A stretch of DNA of 57,845 nucleotides, taken from contig CALJLN010000024.1 in NCBI GenBank assembly GCA_937982565.1, forward strand, positions 1-57,845. The letters run 5' to 3'. How positions within the stretch are numbered: position 1 is the first letter of the stretch; each line of letters starts with the position of its first letter. This stretch comes from UBA2421 sp002343075. GTDB taxonomy: Bacteria > Planctomycetota > Phycisphaerae > Tepidisphaerales > Tepidisphaeraceae. The position numbers were made by a program, and so were the translations under genes. The notes under the pieces were generated by a model, which worked only from the letters and a program-made list of their open reading frames with translations, was not told the DNA's origin and did no database searches. Positions 47,226 to 54,358 of this stretch are shown in pieces.

Positions 47226-48386
47226 TCAGGCTGGATTGGTCTGAAGCGTCGCAGGCCTTAATGAATTCACCAGCGAAACCGTTTTCATGATCGCGGCATC
47301 GATATCGGCTTGCGTGGTCATCCTGCCGAGGGAATAGCGAACGCTTGCCAGCGCCAGGGCGTCGGGGACATCGATTGCTTTCAGGACAAAACTCGGCGAC
47401 TTCAGCGCGCTGGTGCACGCCGAGCCGCTGCTGATGCATACTTCGTCGAAGCCGGCGAGCAGCGCTTCGCCATCGACGCCTGCAAAACTGAGGTTGGTGC
47501 AGTGGGGCAGGCGGTGAAGGGTCGAGCCGTTAACGGTGACGCCCCGAAGTTGCCGGATGATGCCGCCTTCAAGCTGATCGCGCAGCGTGGCGAGCCGGGT
47601 TGCCTCTGCGGGAAGCTCTTGCGCCGCGACCGCGCACGCCGCACCCAAGCCGACGATCCCCGGGACATTGAGCGTGCCCGATCGCATTCCCCGTTCGTGC
47701 CCGCCGCCATCCATCTGGATTTGCACGGGCGTGCCCGACCGGACAAACAGTGCGCCCGCGCCTTTCGGGCCGTAAAGTTTGTGCGCCGAAAGACTGAGGA
47801 GATCGATGTTGTCGGCGTTAACGTCGATGGGCAACTTGCCGACTGCCTGTGTCGCATCAGTATGAAACGCGACGCGCTTCGCGCGGCAGACTGCGCCGAT
47901 TGCCCGGACCGGTTGCACGGTGCCGATTTCGTTGTTGGCCCACATGATCGTGACCAGCGACGTATCCTCACCCATCGCCGCGGCGACCTGGTCCGCTGTT
48001 ACCGTGCCGTCGGGGGTGGGTTTGAGCCACGTGATGCGCCAGCCGCGCTGTTCGAGCGCCAGGCAGGTGTCGAGCACGGCTTTGTGTTCGGTTTGCTGTG
48101 TGATGATGTGCCGGCGTGTCGGATTTGCCTCGGCAATGCCCTTGATCGCAAGGTTATTCGACTCTGTTGCCCCGCTGGTGAAGACGATTTCATCGGCGCG
48201 GGCGCGGAGGATCGCAGCAACCTGCGTACGTGCCTTTTCTACTGCTGCCTTGGCGACGATTCCGGCAGCGTGATTGCTCGCTGCGTTGCCGAACTGCTGT
48301 GTAAAAAAGGGATTCATCGCCTGCAGCACGCGAATATCCATCGGCGTGGTGGCGTTATAGTCGAGATAGACCAGTCGCGGAGGCAT
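47226..48386 (-). CDS. iscS: Cysteine desulfurase (IscS/NifS type)
   Basis: 386 residues from ATG 48386 (MPPRLVYLDYNATTPMD); an in-frame ATG at 48425 would add 13 residues. It is a PLP enzyme that takes sulfur from cysteine for Fe-S clusters and tRNA thiolation, in the cytoplasm. Visible features: TSGATESNNLAIKG, HTDATQAVGKLPIDV, the PLP lysine in SAHKLYGPKGAG, RSGTLN, and the active-site Cys in SSGSACTS. The Cys loop is of the IscS/NifS group. It lies 77 bases downstream of mlaF on the same strand; no iscU or other Fe-S gene is nearby, so it may be a stand-alone copy. Confidence 0.95.
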   Translation of the reverse strand: MPPRLVYLDYNATTPMDIRVLQAMNPFFTQQFGNAASNHAAGIVAKAAVEKARTQVAAILRARADEIVFTSGATESNNLAIKGIAEANPTRRHIITQQTEHKAVLDTCLALEQRGWRITWLKPTPDGTVTADQVAAAMGEDTSLVTIMWANNEIGTVQPVRAIGAVCRAKRVAFHTDATQAVGKLPIDVNADNIDLLSLSAHKLYGPKGAGALFVRSGTPVQIQMDGGGHERGMRSGTLNVPGIVGLGAACAVAAQELPAEATRLATLRDQLEGGIIRQLRGVTVNGSTLHRLPHCTNLSFAGVDGEALLAGFDEVCISSGSACTSALKSPSFVLKAIDVPDALALASVRYSLGRMTTQADIDAAIMKTVSLVNSLRPATLQTNPA

Positions 48387-48463
48387 CGTCGAAACAAGAT
48401 ATAGGTGGTGGCCGCGGGTCGTCAAACCGGGGAGATGGGGCGTCGGCCGGGGCAGGCAGGCGG

Positions 48464-49258
48464 TTATAGATTGGTCAGGCGAATCGACGACGGGCTTTCG
48501 GCCCGTAGTCCGGCCAGCTCGGCCTCTCCCGCCTCCCCGCTGATGAATCCCTGCACACGCTCGTCTTCGCTTTTCTTCATTTCATCGACCGTTCCATCAA
48601 ATACGATATGTCCGTCATGAAGCATCACGATCCTGTCAGCGATCTTGAAGGCCGAGTTCATGTCGTGGGTGACGACAATGCTTGTTACCTGTAACTCCTT
48701 TTGCAGCTTGATGATAAGCTCGTTAATGACGTCCGAGCGGATCGGGTCCAGGCCGGTGGTCGGTTCGTCGTAGAGAATCACCTGTGGAGAAAGTGCGATA
48801 GCGCGCGCCAAGGCGACGCGTTTCCGCTGCCCGCCGGAGAGTTCCATTGGCATCTTTTTGCCTACGTCGGGCAGGCCGACCATTTTCAGCTTTTCATTGG
48901 CGAGGTTGAGAATCTCTTCCTTCGATTTGCGCGTGTGCTCGACCAGTGGAAACGCGATGTTGTCGATCACGTTGATTGAATCAAACAGCGCGCCCATCTG
49001 AAACAGAAAGCCGAAGTGGGTGCGGACACTCTGCAGACGGCGCTCGGGAAGGTTGTCAATGCGCTTCTGATTGAACCACACCTCGCCTTTGTCGGGCTTC
49101 AGCAGCCCGACGATATGCTTCAGCAGCACGCTTTTGCCTGTCCCCGATGCGCCGATGATAACCAGGGCCTGCCCGGCCTCGATATTGAGCGTGACGCCGT
49201 TAAGCACGACCAATCGGCCAAATCGCTTGTGGAGGTTTCGCAGCTCAATGACTGACAT
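48464..49258 (-). CDS. mlaF: MCE/Mla-type ABC transporter ATP-binding protein
   Basis: 264 residues. It would power lipid movement between the outer and inner membrane. Visible: Walker A GASGTGKS, Q-loop LFQMGALFDS (the phrase typical of MlaF), signature LSGGQRKR, Walker B VILYDEPTTGLDP and the switch His in VVTHD. The C-terminal ~25 residues (GEAGEAELAGLRAES...) are an extension. It starts 27 bases after the permease gene stop and forms an operon with it. Neither an MCE-domain (MlaD) gene nor mlaC is in the window next to them; iscS follows instead. Confidence 0.95.
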   Translation of the reverse strand: MSVIELRNLHKRFGRLVVLNGVTLNIEAGQALVIIGASGTGKSVLLKHIVGLLKPDKGEVWFNQKRIDNLPERRLQSVRTHFGFLFQMGALFDSINVIDNIAFPLVEHTRKSKEEILNLANEKLKMVGLPDVGKKMPMELSGGQRKRVALARAIALSPQVILYDEPTTGLDPIRSDVINELIIKLQKELQVTSIVVTHDMNSAFKIADRIVMLHDGHIVFDGTVDEMKKSEDERVQGFISGEAGEAELAGLRAESPSSIRLTNL

Positions 49259-49285
49259 GCTGTGTACCCGATGTGGAGGGGTCGA

Positions 49286-50110
49286 TCAGCCGAAAATGCT
49301 TCGAGAGCCGTAAAAGAGTAGATACCAGTCTTTGGCCAGCTTGGCGGCCATGAAATTGAGCACGATGATCGCGATGAAGCTGGTAACAAAGCTGTCGGTG
49401 CAAGCTTTCCCCACTCCGCTGGCACCCGCGCCGCATGTGAAGCCCTTGTAACAACTGATTAATCCGATCGCCGCCCCGAAAAAGGCGCTTTTGACAACGC
49501 CCTCCATGATCTGCCATGTGTCCACGCCCTGCGCGGAGTAAGCCCAGTATGGGCCTGACGGTACTTCAAGAAATTTAGTGCTTACCAGCCACGCGCCCGC
49601 CACGCCGAGCAGGTCGCTGTAGATGGTTAATATGGGCGTGAGCAGCACGCATGCCAAGAATCGTGGCGCGACGAGGTAGCGAATCGGATCGGTGCCCATG
49701 ACTCGGAGGGCGTCAAGCTGTTCGGTAACGTTCATCGTGCCCAGTTCAGCCGTCAGTGCCCCGCCGACGCGCCCGGCGAGCATCACCGCAGCCAGCACCG
49801 GGCCGATTTGCTTGACAACACTCACATTAATAATGCTGCCGATGCGATTTTCCTGCTCGACAGTCTTTAGCTGCGTGATCGATTCGATGCTCAGCACCAT
49901 TCCGATGAATGCGCCGGTGATGCCGACGACCGGCACACTTCGGGTTCCCACTTCGTATGCCTGCGGCAGCCAAAGGCGAAACGTCTTCCATCGCCACCCG
50001 TCTGCGATGACAAATCGCAGGGTGCGCGCAACAAACAGCGCGAAATCGCCCAGCGTCGCCAGAGCGTTGTTGGTGTTTCTTCCGAGTTGCTCGACAAAGC
50101 CCGCCGTCAT
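49286..50110 (-). CDS. mlaE: MCE/Mla-type ABC transporter permease
   Basis: 274 residues, an inner-membrane protein of the MlaE family. Visible features: VGTRSVPVVGITGAFIGMVLSIES, LAGRVGGALTAELGTMNVTEQLDALRVMGTDP (family hallmark, split here as AELGTMNVTEQLDAL), and a C-terminal segment FVTSFIAIIVLNFMAAKL. The first ~40 residues form an amphipathic interface helix, as in other members. It is the first gene of the mlaE-mlaF unit. The upstream region up to the tRNA (50111-50329) holds no other gene; no clear Shine-Dalgarno sequence precedes the ATG. Confidence 0.95.
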   Translation of the reverse strand: MTAGFVEQLGRNTNNALATLGDFALFVARTLRFVIADGWRWKTFRLWLPQAYEVGTRSVPVVGITGAFIGMVLSIESITQLKTVEQENRIGSIINVSVVKQIGPVLAAVMLAGRVGGALTAELGTMNVTEQLDALRVMGTDPIRYLVAPRFLACVLLTPILTIYSDLLGVAGAWLVSTKFLEVPSGPYWAYSAQGVDTWQIMEGVVKSAFFGAAIGLISCYKGFTCGAGASGVGKACTDSFVTSFIAIIVLNFMAAKLAKDWYLLFYGSRSIFG

Positions 50111-50329
50111 GCCGGAGGATCATACGGGCAACCTCGCCGCGCGGGAAACCTGGCTCGCACGATTCCTGCAAATGATATGATTCATACAGTTTGGCACGAT
50201 TGCAGCGGTGAGGCGGCGCTCGAACTCGCCGCCGTGCGAGCAATCGGCGCGGGATCAGCCCCAAAGGCCAGACAATCCTGCGCCGGGTGCAGGGGCCGAC
50301 AACGAATCGCCAAGATAGAGGAATGGAAC

Positions 50330-50401
50330 TGACCCCGACGGGAATCGAACCCGTGTCGCGGCCTTGAAAGGGCCGTGTCCTAACCGCTAGACGACGGGGC
50401 C
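50330..50401 (-). tRNA. tRNA-Glu (anticodon UUC)
   Basis: On the minus strand the 72 bases fold as a cloverleaf: acceptor GGCCCCG with CGGGGTC (one G-T pair), anticodon stem CGGCC/GGCCG around loop CTTTCAA (anticodon TTC), and T-loop TTCGATT with stem ACGGG/CCCGT. Discriminator base A; CCA is not encoded. Confidence 0.95.
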
Positions 50402-50434
50402 GGTCTAGCGCCCGGTATGCCGGGCGGGTGGAAC

Positions 50435-50462
50435 AATATGCACAGAATTCGCCTTCAGTCAA
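50435..50462 (-). promoter_or_regulatory. Promoter of tRNA-Glu
   Basis: Minus strand: -35 TTGACT (50462-50457), 16-base spacer, -10 CATATT (50440-50435), about 35 bases before the mature tRNA. A perfect hairpin GCCCGG-TATG-CCGGGC (50410-50425) lies in the leader just before the tRNA. Confidence 0.5.
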
Positions 50463-50533
50463 ACCGGAAGTGTCAGGCTGCTTGTGCGATGACGGTTTGC
50501 TCGCATCCAAGCGCCGCCATACAAACGGGGGTC

Positions 50534-51289
50534 ATGCTTCACTATTTCAAGTTTCGTCAGGAACTGTTCGGTCCGGCACCGGCGAAGGATGTTTACGTCA
50601 AACGGCCACCCGGGAAGGGCTGGCCGGAGGAGTGTCCGCCGATTCGGGCTGCCAACGCGTTTGGCTATGACATTCTGGCCAATTTCGACGTGAGTTTCGT
50701 TCGCCACAAGGCCGGTTGGCGCGTCGAGGCTGATGTTGTCGTCGAGTCTGACTTTGATTATTCCGCCGACGATGATGCACCCGGCAGGCCGCTCGCCCAG
50801 CAATATGCATGGTTTTGGGAGAAGGGCCAGAAGCTGCCGCATCCGATCAGCGACAATGTTTATTCAGAGATTTCAAATCAGGTGAAGATCAGCAGTTTTC
50901 TATACTTAAAGACCGACCCGAACGAATTGCTGCTGATGACCGAAGTGCCCAATCTCCGCAGGGGATTTCGCGCAATGTCGGCGGTGATTGATACCGACTG
51001 GTATCCCGCGAGCTACCCCTGGCATGCTGTGATCGAGCTGGATCGTGATCTGAAGCGGATCGAAATCAACAAGGGCGACCCGATCTGCCGGGTGATTCCG
51101 GTTCGCAGGGATACTTACTTCGCGCAAGCCATGACGCCAGAAGAGTTTGACGCATTTTTCGCCCGCGGGCAGAAGTGGCTGGCAACCCACGGGAAATTCG
51201 AGCACGAATCTGCCGAAAAAGGCGTGGCCGACATCACGCGCACCTACGTTCGGCAGCAGGTGAAGAGCAAGTTTGTAGTGATGGAGTGA
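50534..51289 (+). CDS. Conserved hypothetical protein
   Basis: 251 residues from ATG 50534 (GGGGG just upstream); an in-frame GTG/ATG further up (50417-50489) would overlap the tRNA promoter region, so the shorter form is preferred. No signal peptide or membrane helix. Segments such as PPIRAANAFGYDILANFDVSF, FLYLKTDPNELLLMTEVPN and WHAVIELDRDLKRIEINKGDP (quoted in parts) recall an uncharacterised family of small cytoplasmic beta-rich proteins (similar to DUF6065), but the match is from memory only. It is divergent from the tRNA and convergent with the glycosidase gene. Function unknown. Confidence 0.7.
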   Translation: MLHYFKFRQELFGPAPAKDVYVKRPPGKGWPEECPPIRAANAFGYDILANFDVSFVRHKAGWRVEADVVVESDFDYSADDDAPGRPLAQQYAWFWEKGQKLPHPISDNVYSEISNQVKISSFLYLKTDPNELLLMTEVPNLRRGFRAMSAVIDTDWYPASYPWHAVIELDRDLKRIEINKGDPICRVIPVRRDTYFAQAMTPEEFDAFFARGQKWLATHGKFEHESAEKGVADITRTYVRQQVKSKFVVME

Positions 51290-51299
51290 CGCCCGCGGG

Positions 51300-51330
51300 G
51301 TCATCCCGAACAAAACCCCTTCGGAATGAC
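51300..51330. terminator. Hairpin between convergent genes
   Basis: GTCATCCCGAA (51300-51310) pairs with TTCGGAATGAC (51320-51330), one mismatch, 9-base loop. It sits 10 bases after the plus-strand stop and 28 bases after the minus-strand stop (51358), so it could end transcription from both sides. T-runs are poor. Confidence 0.55.
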
Positions 51331-51357
51331 AACCGCTCTTAGCATTCCAAACATCGC

Positions 51358-53031
51358 TCAGCAGCGCCGCCGACGCGCTGCGGCTGCTAGGACGGCGACA
51401 ATCGCCAGCCCGCCGGGTTCGGGAATGCTGCTACGCGCTGCAGCTTCGCCCGGCAAAGTCTGGCCGAAGCTGGCAGCGAGGGCTGTGAAGTCGTCGAGGT
51501 TGATCGTCCCGTCGAGTGTGAAATCGCCCTGCACCCACAGCTTGCCCGTCTGGCCGAAGTTTGCTGCCAGCACGGTAAAATCATCCAGATTGACCGCGCC
51601 ATTCAGATTCGCATCGCCCACAAGGTAGGGCCTGCGGTCGATGAGCAACTCGACCTGGTCTACGCCGGGCAGATTGAGCACCAGAAAACCGTCGCCGAAG
51701 ACGCCATTGCTGATCTCGGTCCATGTGCTGCCGAGCTTGCGAATGATGCGATATCGCCCATCCGCGGGGACGGCGGCGGTCCAGATGGCCAGATTGCTGG
51801 CATCGCGAACGGCGACCGTTGAAGGTGCTCGCCATCCCTCGGGAAGATCGGGGCGCGCCGCCGGGCCGTTCGCGGCGACGTCGTAGTAGGCCGCCATCTG
51901 CGTCGGGTAGGTGGTTAACACGCTACTGCTGTACCACCACACATGCCCCGCAACCGCAGGCGTGGTCGATCGAACAAGGTTGACCATCTGTTGCGCATCG
52001 GTCCATGAGACCAGCGGCGAGGTGTTGATCGCAATCCCTGCGGCGAAGTCGTGCCTGCGGTTGCCCATGTATTGAATCTGTCCCTGGGTGGTGATCGATC
52101 CTGTGCCGTCCCAGTCGCGGTTAAAGTCGCTGAAACTACTCCGATACACCTGTGGCACAAACTCATCAAACATTCCCTGCTGCTGCCACGCCGGCCAATC
52201 GACCATGAAATTGTCATACGCCCACCCTCCCACCGCCGGTGAAACGGTTACGATCATGTTGGGCCGCACCGCTTTCACCTCGGCGATGATCTCCTGCATC
52301 AATGAAGTCACCTTCGATGCCCGCCAGGCCTTGAACTGCGTGTTGTTGGGGTTGGCGGGAAGAGCGAGGCCGGTCTCGGCGAGGTAGGCATCGCGCGTGT
52401 AGTTGTCGTAGCCAAACTGCACGGGCCAGCCGACATGATCATCAAGCTGGATGCCGTCGAGGTCATAATTCCTCACGGCCTCCATGATGATGCCCTTCAC
52501 CAGCGATCGCACCTGCGGCACGGCAGGGTTCATCCAGGAAAAACCCTGACTGCTGGTGGTGAACGATCCGGCTGAATTTTGCAACAGCCAGCCGCGGTCG
52601 GCCATGTACTTGGCAAGATCGGTGCTGCTGGTGCCAGGGTTACCAAACTTGGCCATTAGCCCATATTCAAACCATGCGATATTGGTTAAGCCGTTGCGGT
52701 GGCTTTCGATGAGCGTTTCGGCCAGCAAATCGCGCTGCTGCACCGGCACGCCCGGCGAAGCATTGATTTGCGATGAAACGCCGATGAGGTTCTGCATTGT
52801 CTGGCTTGGAAACTCGGTGAAGCCGTTTTTCCAGACCTCGACGTAAGTGGTGTTAAGCCCGATTGACCGAAGATTCTGCATCGTGGCGGCGGTGTTGGCG
52901 GGGGTGGCGATGGCGGTGTTGGCAGTGGTGGTGAGCCACGTTCCGCGCAATTCCGCGGGTGCGGCGAGGGTGTGCCGCGAAAGTCCCCCGACTGCGAGAA
53001 AAGCCGCGCCAAATGTAAAGATGGGTCGCAT
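51358..53031 (-). CDS. Glycosyl-hydrolase-like (GHL10/DUF187) protein with dockerin and PEP-CTERM anchor
   Basis: 557 residues. A signal peptide (MRPIFTFGAAFLAVGGLS, cut near LAA) is followed by a TIM-barrel-like domain (~27-380) of the GHL10 family: ELRGTWLTT at the start, GLNTTYVEVW, and DLDGIQLDDHVGW on the strand carrying the probable acidic residues. A ~75-residue beta domain (FN3-like) leads to two dockerin repeats (GAVNLDDFTVLAANFG and GTINLDDFTALAASFG), then SIPEPGGLAIVAVLAAAARRRR, a PEP-CTERM signal. It is the only dockerin protein here with a classical signal peptide and exosortase-type anchor, and it has no LEPR motif. The start is preceded by TATAAT only 7 bases upstream, suggesting a leaderless mRNA. 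Confidence 0.92.
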   Translation of the reverse strand: MRPIFTFGAAFLAVGGLSRHTLAAPAELRGTWLTTTANTAIATPANTAATMQNLRSIGLNTTYVEVWKNGFTEFPSQTMQNLIGVSSQINASPGVPVQQRDLLAETLIESHRNGLTNIAWFEYGLMAKFGNPGTSSTDLAKYMADRGWLLQNSAGSFTTSSQGFSWMNPAVPQVRSLVKGIIMEAVRNYDLDGIQLDDHVGWPVQFGYDNYTRDAYLAETGLALPANPNNTQFKAWRASKVTSLMQEIIAEVKAVRPNMIVTVSPAVGGWAYDNFMVDWPAWQQQGMFDEFVPQVYRSSFSDFNRDWDGTGSITTQGQIQYMGNRRHDFAAGIAINTSPLVSWTDAQQMVNLVRSTTPAVAGHVWWYSSSVLTTYPTQMAAYYDVAANGPAARPDLPEGWRAPSTVAVRDASNLAIWTAAVPADGRYRIIRKLGSTWTEISNGVFGDGFLVLNLPGVDQVELLIDRRPYLVGDANLNGAVNLDDFTVLAANFGQTGKLWVQGDFTLDGTINLDDFTALAASFGQTLPGEAAARSSIPEPGGLAIVAVLAAAARRRRC

Positions 53032-53038
53032 CAGTTAA

Positions 53039-53044
53039 ATTATA
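53039..53044 (-). promoter_or_regulatory. -10 box for the glycosidase-like gene, probably leaderless
   Basis: Perfect TATAAT on the minus strand (53044-53039), followed by seven bases and the ATG at 53031. No Shine-Dalgarno sequence fits in between. The -35 region is weak (ACCCTG at a 17-base spacing). Confidence 0.5.
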
Positions 53045-53115
53045 GCATATTGAGGCTCGGTCAGGGTATGATAAATCGACTGGAGTGCTGAATAGTTTCG
53101 CCGTCGCCGGGTGGC

Positions 53116-53143
53116 TTGGTCTAAGCCCGATTTCTCGTATAGT
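53116..53143 (+). promoter_or_regulatory. Candidate promoter for the first Gfo/Idh gene
   Basis: TTGGTC (53116-53121), 16-base spacer, TATAGT (53138-53143), ending 39 bases before the start codon. Confidence 0.45.
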
Positions 53144-53182
53144 GCCCTGCGTCGGTCGGGATTCAACCTCAGCAATGCTTAA

Positions 53183-54196
53183 ATGTCTGATGCAACCATG
53201 ATGACCAAACCATTTCACCTGGCGATCGTAGGCGGCGGGGGAATCTCCCGGGCGCACGTGAACGCCGCACGCGCCAGCAACGAATCGATCGTCATAAAAG
53301 CTGTGGTCGATCCGGCAGAGACCGCGCGAAAAGCTGTCTGCGATGCCACCGGCTGTAGGGGCTTTCCCAATATTGAAGAGCTTCTCGCCGACGGGGGGGA
53401 CGATCATTCGATCGACGGGCTGGTGATCTGCACCCCGCCAAGTGTGCGCTTGCCGATCGTGCGCGCGGCGCTGGACCGAGGTGTTGCTGTGCTGGCTGAG
53501 AAGCCGATCGCTCATACGCTCGCCGATGCCAGCAAGCTCGTGCAACTCGCGGAAAAGTACAGCCCGACCACTGCGGTTGTCGGCTACTGTCATCGGTTTG
53601 TGCCCGCGATCGAATTGATGAAACGCATGATCGACGAGGGTGATCTGGGCATCATCCTGCGGTTTGAGAATACATTTGCGTGCAGCATTCCCGGCATGCA
53701 AGACAAGTGGATGAGCGATCCGGCTGTCAGCGGCGGGGGAAGTTTTATTGATACAGGGTGTCATAGCCTCGACCTTTTCTACTACCTGTTCGGCGAGGGC
53801 AAGGTCGTCGGCGCGACCTTCCACAAAGAGTGGCCGAACCGCGGCGAGAGCAATGCGACCGTCCTGCTGCGCGGCGTGCAAAAGTTTGCCGGCGTCGCCG
53901 GGGTGATCCAGTCGGGTTGGCTCGAACCGGCTCGGTTTGTGGTGACAGTCGTCGGCACGAAAGGGCTTCTGACTTACGACTATGACAAGCCGACCGACCT
54001 GCTGCATGTGACGTCGGATGGTTCGGCGCGCGTGCTCGCCGTCGAATCGCACGAGATTCGGTTTGATCGTCAACTCGCAGCCTTTGCTGATCGGGCCGGC
54101 GGTGGCGGTACGGGATCGCAAATGGCAGATTTCGCTCAGGCAGCCAAAGTTGCGGAAATGGTCGATTCGATCTTGAAAAGCGCGGTCGTTATATAA
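53183..54196 (+). CDS. Gfo/Idh/MocA-family oxidoreductase
   Basis: 337 residues, the normal family length. An N-terminal Rossmann fold binds NAD(P) (HLAIVGGGGISRAHV, the variant GxGxxxxxH), the signature Lys is in LAEKPIAHT, and the C-terminal alpha/beta domain carries GGGSFIDTGCHSLDL, with the His-containing catalytic segment. It would oxidise or reduce a sugar or cyclitol; the substrate cannot be read from sequence. In-frame ATGs at 53198 and 53201 are alternative starts; none has a good Shine-Dalgarno sequence. It precedes the amino-sugar gene on the same strand. Confidence 0.92.
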   Translation: MSDATMMTKPFHLAIVGGGGISRAHVNAARASNESIVIKAVVDPAETARKAVCDATGCRGFPNIEELLADGGDDHSIDGLVICTPPSVRLPIVRAALDRGVAVLAEKPIAHTLADASKLVQLAEKYSPTTAVVGYCHRFVPAIELMKRMIDEGDLGIILRFENTFACSIPGMQDKWMSDPAVSGGGSFIDTGCHSLDLFYYLFGEGKVVGATFHKEWPNRGESNATVLLRGVQKFAGVAGVIQSGWLEPARFVVTVVGTKGLLTYDYDKPTDLLHVTSDGSARVLAVESHEIRFDRQLAAFADRAGGGGTGSQMADFAQAAKVAEMVDSILKSAVVI

Positions 54197-54358
54197 TACA
54201 AGTAGAATATGATGGTGCGAAGTCGATGTTGAGCCGTTAAGACGTTGAGAGGTCGAGACGCCGCATCGGTTTAGATCGGTGGCGTGAATCGGAGCAATCG
54301 CCGCGGGTCGCAAGCGGGGTTGCGCGCACCGGTTAGGCTGGCTTTGAGGAATGTAGTC

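Noticed and set aside
42172..47439. Minus-strand open frame of 1755 codons spanning the ends of three genes
   Set aside because: It is antisense to well-supported dockerin genes and to intergenic DNA; its translation is His/Arg/Gly-rich with no family resemblance, and long antisense frames are expected in GC-rich DNA.
47310..48404. Plus-strand frame of 364 codons
   Set aside because: Antisense to iscS, whose catalytic motifs are clear.
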